From an uncultured Synechococcus sp. (lineage in GTDB: Bacteria > Cyanobacteriota > Cyanobacteriia > PCC-6307 > Cyanobiaceae), in contig CALJTZ010000580.1 in NCBI GenBank assembly GCA_937975655.1, positions 1-6,494 on the forward strand: a stretch of 6,494 bases of DNA, in the 5' to 3' direction. The translations under genes and the position numbers were made by a program. A model generated the notes under the pieces. The model was not told the origin of the DNA. It did no database searches and saw only the letters and a program-made list of their open reading frames with translations. Every line of letters begins with the position of its first letter. The first letter of the stretch is position 1. Shown one piece after another: positions 1-6,494 of the stretch.

Positions 1-310
1 TCGAGATCGAGCCGATGCGAAACAGGGTGTCGGCGTTCGCTTCGAGCCCGGAGGCAACGTCTGCCCGGCCCAACCCGGCGGCCCAGAGGACCTCGTCCCG
101 CGACACCAGGGCGACGCCGACCGCGTTGGTCTTGGTGTCGGCGAGCACCTTGCGCATCTCGGCTTCGAGCTCGGCAAGCTTCGCATCCATATCATTTGAG
201 CGCGCCTTGAATAAGTCGAGCTCTTTGTTATAAGCGTTCGCTGTCGCGACATCCGGCGAGCCTTCATAAGCTGGTCCATACTTCGGACGGTTCGCCTTCG
301 CTTTTGCTGC
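1..310 (-). CDS. Serine hydrolase fragment (beta-lactamase/class C PBP-like), partial at both ends
   Basis: The minus strand is open in one frame from about 310 to the window edge (roughly 100 codons) and has no stop. After a charged, probably helical stretch (about 231-135; residues such as LDLFKARSND and LAELEAEMRKVL) comes VGVALVSRDEVLWAAGLG, then ADVASG and ADTLFRIGSIS at the edge. This is the recognisable N-terminal start of the beta-lactamase/serine hydrolase family: a two-strand 'VALV..GEVLW..G.G.AD' opening followed by the SxxK box. The last complete codon (2-4) is Ser and base 1 gives the next codon a first A, consistent with the Lys of S-I-S-K. Family members are peptidases or esterases, often exported; the substrate cannot be read here. 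The upstream Ala/Lys-rich stretch runs into the galE join, so the true N-terminus is missing. The source organism is not the cyanobacterium of the core; I cannot name it. Family assignment is fairly sure, the exact right boundary is not. Confidence 0.6.
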
Positions 311-350
311 GGCTGACCTGGCGGCGGTGGCGGCTGCCTTCGCTGCGGCT
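295..350. other. Probable join between unrelated sequences (serine hydrolase / galE)
   Basis: Left of here the sensible reading frame is on the minus strand (serine hydrolase); right of it on the plus strand (GalE). Neither protein is complete at this point: GalE lacks its Rossmann N-terminus and the hydrolase lacks a start. The region is Ala-codon-rich on both strands and contains an imperfect direct repeat: GCTGCGGCTG occurs at 306-315 and again at 342-351, both preceded by TTCGC-like sequence. Such a repeat could promote misassembly or template switching. The plus frame already reads GalE-like from about 315 (DLAAV...AFAAAG), so the join is probably at 295-320. Confidence 0.6.
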
Positions 351-1160
351 GGCGCGTGCGAAGCCCTGATCCACTTTGCCGGCCTCAAGGCCGTGGGCGA
401 ATCGGTAGCGGAACCACTGCGCTATTGGGATGTGAATGTGACAGGGAGCCGCTGCCTGCTCGAGGCGATGCAGCGCCATGGCTGCCGCACCATCGTGTTC
501 AGCAGCAGCGCCACGCTCTACGGCTACCCCGAAACAGTGCCCATCGCGGAAAGCGCGCCAATCCAGCCCATCAACCCCTACGGCCACACAAAGGCTGCGG
601 TGGAACAGATGCTGGCGGACGTTGCCGCCAGCGAGACGGGCTGGCGCATTGCCAGGCTGCGCTACTTCAACCCCGTAGGCGCCCACCCCAGTGGCCGGAT
701 CGGAGAAGACCCCAACGGCACCCCGAACAACCTCTTCCCCTTCGTGTGCCAAGTGGCCATCGGCCGGCGCGAACGCCTGCACGTGTTCGGCAGCGACTGG
801 CCCACCGCCGATGGCACCGGCGTGCGCGACTACATCCACGTGATGGATCTCGCCGAGGGTCATGCTGCGGCGCTGTCCGTGCTGTTGGCCGAGCCCCCCC
901 AGCTGCTGAGCCTCAACCTCGGCAGCGGCCAGGGACATTCCGTGCTGGAGGTGATCCAAGCCTTCGAAGCCGCCAGCGAACGGAGCGTCCCCTACGCCTT
1001 GGTGGATCGTCGCCCGGGGGATGCGGCAGCCACCGTGGCCGACCCGAGCCGTGCCAGACAACTGCTGGGCTGGGGAACAACGCGCACCCTCGCCGACATC
1101 TGCCGAGACGGCTGGGCGTGGCAATCGGCTAACCCCCAGGGGTATCGGGTGCCCGGATGA
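315..1160 (+). CDS. galE: UDP-glucose 4-epimerase GalE, N-terminally truncated
   Basis: GalE interconverts UDP-glucose and UDP-galactose using bound NAD in the cytoplasm, supplying galactose for polysaccharides. Visible hallmarks are IHFAGLKAVGES near the fragment's start, SSSAT at 501-515 (catalytic Ser/Thr region), YGHTK at 579-593 (the YxxxK pair of extended short-chain dehydrogenases), LRYFNPVGAHPSG, and DGTGVRDYIHVMDLAEGH. The C-terminus (WAWQSANPQGY) matches the family's usual ending. Bacterial GalE is about 338 residues; roughly 60 are missing here, including the GxxGxxG NAD-binding loop. The plus frame is open back to a stop at 267-269, but residues before about 315 do not look like GalE, so this is a cut gene, not a short one. 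The GTG at 327 is only a formal start; it lies inside the conserved protein. Composition and sequence resemble Synechococcus-type cyanobacteria. The gene converges with the O-antigen ligase-like gene, 36 bases apart. The fragment could not work as an epimerase; the gene is presumably whole in the source genome. Confidence 0.93.
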   Translation, partial: DLAAVAAAFAAAGACEALIHFAGLKAVGESVAEPLRYWDVNVTGSRCLLEAMQRHGCRTIVFSSSATLYGYPETVPIAESAPIQPINPYGHTKAAVEQMLADVAASETGWRIARLRYFNPVGAHPSGRIGEDPNGTPNNLFPFVCQVAIGRRERLHVFGSDWPTADGTGVRDYIHVMDLAEGHAAALSVLLAEPPQLLSLNLGSGQGHSVLEVIQAFEAASERSVPYALVDRRPGDAAATVADPSRARQLLGWGTTRTLADICRDGWAWQSANPQGYRVPG

Positions 1161-1177
1161 GCAGAGCCAGCCTCTAA

Positions 1178-1195
1178 GCCGTCGGAATCGCCGGC
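1178..1195. terminator. Possible short hairpin between convergent genes
   Basis: Between the galE stop and the O-antigen ligase-like stop lies GCCG-T-CG-GAAT-CG-C-CGGC: an interrupted six-pair GC stem with one T/C mismatch and a four-base loop. It sits where a bidirectional terminator is expected. No T-run follows on either side, so an intrinsic terminator is not established. Confidence 0.2.
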
Positions 1196-1196
1196 G

Positions 1197-2420
1197 TTAC
1201 GGAATCGACTCAGACTGAGGTCCGCGCCAGAGAGAAGCAAGGCCAAGGCCAATCAACAGCTGGTTAGTCATCAAGAAGAGCTGGAAGCTGCTAACCAAAC
1301 CATTCATTGCCAAATAAAGCAGTAACGGCACACCATAGAAAAACAGGCGCCGCGAAAATGCCCCCTGACCGGCAACATCCATAAACACTTGCCTGGCCAG
1401 CAGCACCAGCACAGAACCCAGTGAGAGCAGGCCAAGCAGGCCATTCTCAGCCACAACCTGCGCAAACAGATTGTGGGCATGGGGCAATCCATCAGGCCTG
1501 CCGGCTTCGGCCATGGAGGGCAAGGCCTTGGAGCCGCAGTACCTTTGCACCTTCTGGTTATAACCAAGCCCAAACAACAACTTCTCCTCTCCTCGCCGCA
1601 AGGGCTGGCGAGTCCAACAGAGCGACGTATCGATGCGCCCACGGTCGGACAACACATTGCCTCCAGGAACTGATGGATTCAGGTACCAGGATCTGGCCAC
1701 AACGGTGATCATGACAAGCACGCCAGCAAGAAATGCCTGAAGAATCTGACGCCTCCAACGCAGCAGAACCATCCATTCCTGGGGCAGCCATTCCGAGCGG
1801 CGCCATACAGCCAGAACAACAGTGATCGCCACTGCCAGAGGCGGTGCCAGGAAGGCAACGCGTGAGCCGTTATGAAGAATGATCGGCACACTCACCAACA
1901 CCAGAGTGCTGTAGCCCAAGCAACTCCACCAGGAACGGGACAACCCGGCAGCGGCCCAGGCCGACAACTGGAGTAAACCAAGCAAAAAACCCAGACGGTT
2001 AATCCCACCCACAGGGAGGGCCAGGCGCACCGATGGATCCTGACCCGATGCCCAGAGTGCCAAGGGCACAATGGCCAGAGCCAGCCAACGCAAGGTGCAC
2101 CTCCATTGCGCCTCAGTGCGACCCAGCATCGCCACAAAGCCAAGGGCGATCACCAGGGGATCCGACGCGGACGAGGGCTGCAGATCCCGCTCCAGGACAA
2201 ATTGCCCTGCTTGAGCACCTAGTAACAGCAGAAACACGACGGCCAGCGGATAGCGCTGGACCTGCAGCAGCAGCCGCCAGATCAACCAAACCAACACGGT
2301 CAGGTAGGCGGCGTACCTGGCATCCAGGCAGAGCAAGGCCACCGCAACCGGCCAGGCAGCATCAGCCACGCGATCGCACCAAGCCAGCCCTGGAGTCGCA
2401 CGATCAACGATCAGACGCAT
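1197..2420 (-). CDS. O-antigen ligase/polymerase family membrane protein
   Basis: A 407-residue protein dominated by hydrophobic segments (for example about 24-52, 58-73, 88-100, 108-124, 141-160, 167-183, 189-206, 227-243, 328-343, 358-395), giving roughly ten membrane spans. A large hydrophilic loop lies at about 245-315, presumably outside the cytoplasmic membrane. Family landmarks are NRLG (141-144), NGSRVAF (184-190, the usual 'SR' after a span), SDRGRI at the start of the loop, and PHAHNLFAQVVAENG (313-327), the HxHN...E.G signature of WaaL/Wzy-type enzymes. Such proteins join polyprenyl-linked glycans to lipid A core, another glycan or a protein, or polymerise repeat units; ligase and polymerase cannot be told apart here, so no symbol is given. 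The ATG at 2418-2420 has GAGG four bases upstream (2425-2428), which is close. It lies 83 bases after the glycosyltransferase stop on the same strand, which supports a shared role in surface polysaccharide. The C-terminus is soluble and short. Confidence 0.85.
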   Translation of the reverse strand: MRLIVDRATPGLAWCDRVADAAWPVAVALLCLDARYAAYLTVLVWLIWRLLLQVQRYPLAVVFLLLLGAQAGQFVLERDLQPSSASDPLVIALGFVAMLGRTEAQWRCTLRWLALAIVPLALWASGQDPSVRLALPVGGINRLGFLLGLLQLSAWAAAGLSRSWWSCLGYSTLVLVSVPIILHNGSRVAFLAPPLAVAITVVLAVWRRSEWLPQEWMVLLRWRRQILQAFLAGVLVMITVVARSWYLNPSVPGGNVLSDRGRIDTSLCWTRQPLRRGEEKLLFGLGYNQKVQRYCGSKALPSMAEAGRPDGLPHAHNLFAQVVAENGLLGLLSLGSVLVLLARQVFMDVAGQGAFSRRLFFYGVPLLLYLAMNGLVSSFQLFLMTNQLLIGLGLASLWRGPQSESIP

Positions 2421-2503
2421 TGAGCCTCGACAGCGTGTTCATGCCCTCAATCCAGACGACCAGGCTGGCCCAAGTTTCCACCCTTGGCGATCCCAGGGGA
2501 ACC

Positions 2504-3394
2504 TCAGCGCAACGCCTGCTGACCTGGACACTGCAGCCGCAGCCACTCCAGCAGGACTGCAGCCCGCAGCCACAGCACCAGGGTCAGCAGCTGAAGACGC
2601 CGCCCATGGGAGAGCTGGCCTACGCGGAGCACCCGCCAACTCTCAGAGACCACCGGCCGCAGAGACAGCAACAGAACCCTCAGCCTGGCGGCAACTGACG
2701 CACCGGCCAGGGACAGGCGCCCTCCCACGATGCGGCGCTGCTTGGCCAGCAAACCTGGCCAATCACGCGCCGGATGGCGCACCGTTGCCGCTGCAGAATA
2801 GATGAGCCTTAGTCCGTGGGCCGTGGCCCGCTCACAGAAGTCGCGATCCCCGCCGGAACGCGTATCACTGTGAAAGCCGCCCAAGGCCTGAAAACCAGCC
2901 TGCGACACCCACAGATTGGCCGTCACGCCATAGCCCGCCCGCCGCACCGTGCGGGCCTGGTCGAAGCCGAGGATCTGATCCAGCTGCTCAGGCACGCTGG
3001 GCAGCTGCGGGAATCGGGCCTCCAGGGCGATGCACCCAGCCACCAACAGGGTGTGCCCAGACCCCAGGGCCAAAGCGCGGACCCCCTGCTCGATCCAATC
3101 AGGCGCGGGGATGCAGTCGGAATCGGTGAAGGCCAACACCTGCACGGACCAATCCAACGCCGCGCGATTACGGGCCCCATAGGAGCCAGGCTGGAGCTGC
3201 CTGATCACCTCCACAGGCAGCGGGAACTGGGGATTGGCGGGCCAGTCGTCTGAGCCGTTATCCACCACCCGAACCCGCCACCGTTCTGCGGGATAGGTCT
3301 GCTGAGCCAGCGCCTGCAGACAGAGTTGGAGGCGCTGCCAGTCGTTGTAGACGGGGATCACGACGCCAACAGTGGGCCAGACGGGATGGTTCAT
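2504..3394 (-). CDS. Family 2 glycosyltransferase (GT-A fold)
   Basis: A 296-residue protein that opens with VGVVIPVYND (9-18), the GT2 nucleotide-binding strand. It continues with VVDNGSDD (43-50), PGSYGARNRAAL (69-80), the metal/sugar-nucleotide DxD motif FTDSDCIPAPDW (89-100), and GGDRDF (181-186) where the catalytic-base acidic residues usually lie. The GT-A domain ends near residue 220; the remaining 75 residues are Leu/Arg-rich, with a hydrophobic stretch near 267-286 that may be membrane-associated. These enzymes transfer a sugar from a nucleotide sugar, here probably to a lipid-linked glycan at the cytoplasmic face; sugar and acceptor are unknown. The start ATG overlaps the cca stop (ATGA, 3391-3394), indicating translational coupling. 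GGAGG lies ten bases upstream (3405-3409), with a further G-run between. The next gene downstream is the O-antigen ligase-like protein, which suggests both act on one surface polysaccharide. Confidence 0.9.
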   Translation of the reverse strand: MNHPVWPTVGVVIPVYNDWQRLQLCLQALAQQTYPAERWRVRVVDNGSDDWPANPQFPLPVEVIRQLQPGSYGARNRAALDWSVQVLAFTDSDCIPAPDWIEQGVRALALGSGHTLLVAGCIALEARFPQLPSVPEQLDQILGFDQARTVRRAGYGVTANLWVSQAGFQALGGFHSDTRSGGDRDFCERATAHGLRLIYSAAATVRHPARDWPGLLAKQRRIVGGRLSLAGASVAARLRVLLLSLRPVVSESWRVLRVGQLSHGRRLQLLTLVLWLRAAVLLEWLRLQCPGQQALR

Positions 3395-4638
3395 CGCCCC
3401 CCTGCCTCCCCCAGGTTCAGGCGCTCCGCTCGGAGCTGCCGCAAGCGCGCACCGATCGCCGGCCCCGCCGGCACACCAGCTTCTATCAGATCAGAGGCAC
3501 TGAGACCAGACCCCACATGCCGCCAGCGGAACCACCAACGCAGCAGAACTTTGCGCGGCTGATCGCCGCAGCAGAGAGCCAGCGGCACCACGTGCGTGGG
3601 ATCGAGCTGGGCCTCCAGCCGCTGGGTCCACTCAGCCGGGGAGAGGTCGCGGCCTTGGGTGCTCTCCTGCTCGGCCAAGTGCTGACGCAGCTGCACGAGT
3701 CCTTTCAGCCAGCGCTGCTGCCGGTGGGGTAGCTGCAATCGGGCCGCCACGGCCAGGGGGTCGCCTGCAAGGCCTAACAACACTGGCAACAGGGGTAAAC
3801 CCTGGCGATTGGCGCGGCGCAAGCAACGCTGCCAGGCACCACTGCCCTGCAGTTGGGGGTCAAGCAACTTCAGCCCCTCCCAGGCTTGGAGATGTCGCAG
3901 CGCCGCTTCCCATGGCTCCCGTTCGAGCAGCAACTCCAATTCCATCCGCAAACGCGTGCCGAGAGCAGGTGGTGCCTGCTCAGGCGCATCGCCGGGACGC
4001 CAACTCCAAGGCCAATGGCTCAGCACGCCCTTGGCCTGCTGCACAGCTGCCGGGTCCAGGACAAAACCAAGTCGCGCGGCATAACGCGCCGCGCGAACCA
4101 ACCGGGTGGGGTCATCGTGCAGGCTGTCGGCATGCAGCAGGCGCAGACGCCGTTGGGCCAGATCCCGCTGGCCACCGTGGGGATCCAGGAGCTCCACACC
4201 GCAACCATCGGTACTGAGCAACAAGGCAATGGCATTGACGCTGAAATCGCGCCGGGCCAGATCGTCATCGAGTCGGCCGAGGCTCACCACTGGATTCTCG
4301 GCAGGCTGGGGATACGCCTCCCGGCGCGCCGAGGCCACATCCAACAGCCAGGCTCCTGACTCCGGCATCAGCAACTCCACTTCCACGGTGCCAAAGCGAC
4401 CGTGCTCCCGACAGGAACGCAGCGCACCAGGCGGCAGCTGCTGAGCCAGGCGAGCCACCAGCTCAGCCGCGCGGCCCTCCACCACCAGATCGAGATCGGG
4501 CACGCCGCGCCATGGATCGTTGTGAACCCGGTGCAGCAGCAGATCCCGGACAGCTCCACCAACCAAGGCCAGTCGACGACCATCCGCGGCTTTTGCCAGG
4601 GCACGCAACAGGGCAGCCGGAACACCAGGGATCTGCAT
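3391..4638 (-). CDS. cca: CCA-adding tRNA nucleotidyltransferase (class II)
   Basis: This enzyme builds or repairs the 3' CCA end of tRNAs from CTP and ATP. From the ATG the protein has 415 residues. It shows the class II nucleotidyltransferase order: GGAVRD (27-32), DLDLV with the two metal-binding Asp (48 and 50), RRDFSVNAIAL (129-139), DPHGGQRDL (152-160), then the nucleotide-selecting motif DDPTR (175-179) leading into LVRAARYAARLGF. The selecting motif is DDxxR where many bacterial enzymes have EDxxR. The rest is a helical C-terminal region with a Trp/Pro-rich insert near 208-225 (HWPWSW). An in-frame TTG at 4645-4647 would add three residues; ATG at 4636-4638 is preferred although neither start has a clear Shine-Dalgarno site. 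The gene starts 12 bases after the helicase stop and overlaps the glycosyltransferase start by four bases. An A-adding-only or poly(A) polymerase specificity cannot be excluded from sequence alone. Confidence 0.93.
   Translation of the reverse strand: MQIPGVPAALLRALAKAADGRRLALVGGAVRDLLLHRVHNDPWRGVPDLDLVVEGRAAELVARLAQQLPPGALRSCREHGRFGTVEVELLMPESGAWLLDVASARREAYPQPAENPVVSLGRLDDDLARRDFSVNAIALLLSTDGCGVELLDPHGGQRDLAQRRLRLLHADSLHDDPTRLVRAARYAARLGFVLDPAAVQQAKGVLSHWPWSWRPGDAPEQAPPALGTRLRMELELLLEREPWEAALRHLQAWEGLKLLDPQLQGSGAWQRCLRRANRQGLPLLPVLLGLAGDPLAVAARLQLPHRQQRWLKGLVQLRQHLAEQESTQGRDLSPAEWTQRLEAQLDPTHVVPLALCCGDQPRKVLLRWWFRWRHVGSGLSASDLIEAGVPAGPAIGARLRQLRAERLNLGEAGGR
3405..3409 (-). promoter_or_regulatory. 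Shine-Dalgarno site of the glycosyltransferase gene
   Basis: GGAGG on the minus strand, ten bases before the ATG that overlaps the cca stop codon. It lies inside the last cca codons, so the glycosyltransferase start appears able to recruit ribosomes as well as being coupled to cca translation. Confidence 0.5.
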
Positions 4639-4650
4639 GACCGCCAAAGC

Positions 4651-6494
4651 TCACAGCGGCTCAATCGGCGCCAGGCGCGGATCGAGGATCTTGGGCCCCA
4701 TGCCCTCAAATTTCACCGCGAGCGAGATCTTCTCGCCGCTGCCGAACAGGTGGGTCACCTGACCCTCGCCAAAGGCAGCGTGCTGGAGGCGATCACCCAC
4801 GGCCCAGGCCTTGGCGGCACCCCGGCGGCGCACCGCATTGGCCGGTCCCGCCGCCGCGCCACCCGCCTGCACCCGGCGGCTGTCGTCGCGGTCGACGCGA
4901 GTAAGCCGATCCAGGCGTTGCTCCCTGCGGATGGCGGCACCACCGCTGCGGGGGATATCGCCCTGCACCAGCTCCTCAGGCAGCTCTGAGAGGAACACCG
5001 ACGGCACCGCCGGCTCACGCATGCCCCCCCACAGGCGCCGCTCACTGGCATGGGAGAGGAACAGGCGCTCCTTGGCCCGGGTGATGCCCACGTAGCAGAG
5101 GCGCCGCTCCTCCTCCATGGCGGCGGGATCCTCCAGGGAGCGATAGCTGGGGAACAGGCCCTGCTCCATCCCCACCAGAAACACCACCGGAAACTCCAGG
5201 CCCTTGCTGGCGTGCAGGGTCATCAAGGTCACGCGGTCCTGTTCGGTGTCCTTGCTGTCGGCATCGCTGGCCAGAGCCGCGGAGGCCAGGAAATCCTCCA
5301 GCGATCCCTCCTCGTTCTCCTCCTGGTATTGGAGGGCGGCGTTCACCAGCTCGTTGAGGTTGCGGCGGCGATCTTCCGCCTCATCGGTACCATCGGCGAT
5401 CAGCTCGGCCACATAGCCGCTCTGCTCCATCACCCGCTGCACCAGCTCCGAGGGCGCTGCCTCCTGGGATCGCCCCTGCAGATCGTTGATGAGCTCGCAG
5501 AACTGCAACAGGCCCTTGGCGGAGCGGCCCCCCAGGGAGCGCACGGCCTCGGGATCGCTCACCACCTCCCAGAGGGGAATGCCCAGCTGGTTGGCGGCAT
5601 CGGTGAGCCGCTCGATCGTGGTTTTGCCGATGCCGCGCTTGGGGTAATTGATCACGCGTTTGAAAGCTTCTTCGTCGTGAGGGTTGGCTGCTAAACGAAA
5701 ATATGCCAACAGGTCTTTGATTTCTTTGCGTTGGTAGAAAGACAAGCCCCCATAAATTTTGTAAGGCATATTGAGTTTGCGCAGTGCTTCCTCAAAGGCC
5801 CTTGATTGTTTATTGGTGCGGTAAAGTATGGCAAAGTCCTGGAAACGACCACCTTCGGCTGTTTTCTTTTCAAAGATGGCTTGGGCAATGCTGCGTCCTT
5901 CTTCGTTGTCAGTTAAGGAGCGCAAGACCTTGATTTTTCCGCCTTCTTGGTTGTCGGTCCAGACCGTTTTGAAAATTTGATCTTTATTTTTCTTGATGAC
6001 GCTATTGGCCGCTTCTACAATGGTTTTCGTGCTGCGGTAGTTTTGCTCGAGTTTGTAGAGTGCAAAATCGGGGTAGTCTTTGCGGAAATTTAGGATGTTT
6101 TCAATGTTGGCGCCCCGAAAAGAGTAGATGCTTTGCGCGTCATCGCCTACAACACAAATATTTTGATAAGCTGCAGCTAATTTTTTTACGATGAGGTATT
6201 GGGCATAGTTGGTATCCTGGTACTCGTCGACTAAGATGTACTGGAACTTTTGTTGGTAGTAATGCAAGACATCGGGGAAGTCTCGGAGCAAAACATTGGT
6301 AAAATACAAGAGGTCATCGAAGTCCATGGCGCCTGCTTTTTGACAGCGGTTGGCATAGGCCTGAAAGACTCGCCCAAGTTCGGGTCTGCGAGATTGTTTG
6401 TCTTCGAGCTGAATTTCCGGATTGGCCATGTAGGCCTCTGGTGAAATCAGGTTGTTTTTTGCAGCGGAAATGCGGCCAAAAACCATGAGATCGG
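4651..6494 (-). CDS. pcrA: UvrD/PcrA-type DNA helicase, 5' end outside window; probably chimeric
   Basis: Superfamily 1A 3'-5' helicase for DNA repair and replication-fork upkeep. Numbering from the internal Met at 6486 (two codons lie upstream), the visible motifs are II, VDEYQDT (86-92); III, GDDAQSIYSFRGA (114-126); IV, LEQNYRS (146-152); the 2B-domain motif YPKRGIGKTT (281-290); V, VTLMTLHASKGLEF (419-432); VI, EERRLCYVGITRAKERL (459-475). The C-terminal tail (560-611, WAVGDRLQHAAFGEG...) is the small Tudor-like domain of PcrA. Motif I (Walker A) and Ia are beyond the window; about 100-200 residues are missing compared with the 720-800 usual. Residues 1 to about 280 resemble Bacteroidota UvrD (CQKAGAMDFDDLLYFTNVL, QNICVVGDDAQSIY) in AT-richer DNA with Lys/Asn-rich content; residues from about 285 resemble cyanobacterial PcrA in GC-rich DNA. 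The frame is unbroken. I read this as two organisms' helicase genes joined. The C-terminal part belongs with the downstream cca, 12 bases away. The function call is certain; that the protein exists as written is doubtful. Confidence 0.9.
   Translation of the reverse strand, partial: DLMVFGRISAAKNNLISPEAYMANPEIQLEDKQSRRPELGRVFQAYANRCQKAGAMDFDDLLYFTNVLLRDFPDVLHYYQQKFQYILVDEYQDTNYAQYLIVKKLAAAYQNICVVGDDAQSIYSFRGANIENILNFRKDYPDFALYKLEQNYRSTKTIVEAANSVIKKNKDQIFKTVWTDNQEGGKIKVLRSLTDNEEGRSIAQAIFEKKTAEGGRFQDFAILYRTNKQSRAFEEALRKLNMPYKIYGGLSFYQRKEIKDLLAYFRLAANPHDEEAFKRVINYPKRGIGKTTIERLTDAANQLGIPLWEVVSDPEAVRSLGGRSAKGLLQFCELINDLQGRSQEAAPSELVQRVMEQSGYVAELIADGTDEAEDRRRNLNELVNAALQYQEENEEGSLEDFLASAALASDADSKDTEQDRVTLMTLHASKGLEFPVVFLVGMEQGLFPSYRSLEDPAAMEEERRLCYVGITRAKERLFLSHASERRLWGGMREPAVPSVFLSELPEELVQGDIPRSGGAAIRREQRLDRLTRVDRDDSRRVQAGGAAAGPANAVRRRGAAKAWAVGDRLQHAAFGEGQVTHLFGSGEKISLAVKFEGMGPKILDPRLAPIEPL
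5625..5675. other. Probable join between cyanobacterial and Bacteroidota helicase genes
   Basis: Composition changes abruptly here. Counted by hand, 5401-5460 has 42 G+C of 60, whereas 5701-5760 has 23 of 60 and 6001-6060 has 29 of 60. Protein character changes at the same point, inside the motif RVINYPKRGIGKTTIERL, which is highly conserved between phyla. An in-frame switch at a conserved stretch is what homology-driven assembly error or amplification template switching would give; gene conversion in a living cell is the alternative. Confidence 0.65.

Noticed and set aside
264..1124. 286-codon minus-strand open frame opposite galE
   Set aside because: It lies antisense to a clear GalE, has low-complexity His/Gly/Ala composition and no recognisable motif; long antisense frames are common in GC-rich DNA.
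356..1132. 258-codon plus-strand frame within galE
   Set aside because: Shifted frame of galE with Arg/Pro/His-rich composition typical of a shadow frame; no motif.
2033..2698. 221-codon plus-strand frame across the ligase/glycosyltransferase boundary
   Set aside because: Antisense to two recognised proteins and rich in Pro/Gln/Arg without domain character.
3853..4359. 168-codon plus-strand frame opposite cca
   Set aside because: Antisense to the nucleotidyltransferase core motifs; no independent evidence for coding.
5050..5694. 214-codon plus-strand frame opposite the helicase
   Set aside because: Antisense to conserved helicase motifs V and VI; its Leu/Gly/His-rich content is a reflection of the helicase codons. 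It ends close to the composition switch, as expected for a GC-driven shadow frame.
5640..6494. Horizontal transfer of a Bacteroidota helicase into a cyanobacterium
   Set aside because: Not kept as the primary reading: the change happens inside a gene at a conserved motif and a second unrelated join exists at the other end, so a chimeric contig explains both more simply.
1..6494. Defence system, CRISPR array, mobile element or tRNA gene
   Set aside because: No regularly spaced repeats, transposase or integrase motifs, terminal inverted repeats or tRNA-like stretches were seen. The helicase is an ordinary UvrD/PcrA with a PcrA-type tail and is not paired with a nuclease.

Overview
This window looks like a metagenomic or otherwise composite contig. 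Its core, about 315-5640, is a GC-rich stretch that reads as an alpha-cyanobacterium of the Synechococcus/Cyanobium type. I base that on recalled resemblance of the GalE protein and the helicase C-terminus to marine/freshwater Synechococcus proteins; no search was run. Both ends appear to come from unrelated bacteria joined on.

Layout. 1 to about 310 (minus strand): fragment of a serine hydrolase of the beta-lactamase/penicillin-binding-protein fold, cut off by the window edge just before its catalytic lysine. About 315-1160 (plus): UDP-glucose 4-epimerase (galE) lacking its N-terminal NAD-binding region, because the sequence switches to the antisense hydrolase fragment. 1197-2420 (minus): polytopic membrane protein of the O-antigen ligase/polymerase family, convergent with galE. 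2504-3394 (minus): family 2 glycosyltransferase. 3391-4638 (minus): CCA-adding tRNA nucleotidyltransferase, sharing an ATGA stop/start overlap with the glycosyltransferase gene. 4651-6494 (minus): UvrD/PcrA-type helicase, open at the window end, whose C-terminal half (GC-rich) looks cyanobacterial and whose N-terminal half (AT-richer) looks Bacteroidota; the switch is in frame within a conserved motif near 5640.

The four minus-strand genes are closely spaced (12, -4 and 83 bases) and read helicase > cca > glycosyltransferase > O-antigen ligase-like, which suggests one transcription unit mixing DNA repair, tRNA maturation and surface-polysaccharide assembly. galE, which makes UDP-galactose, converges on it and fits the polysaccharide theme. 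No long gene-free stretch, RNA gene, mobile element or CRISPR array was seen.

I found no convincing undescribed system. The most important observations are the two probable joins between unrelated genomes. They should be resolved before any gene content is interpreted as horizontal transfer.
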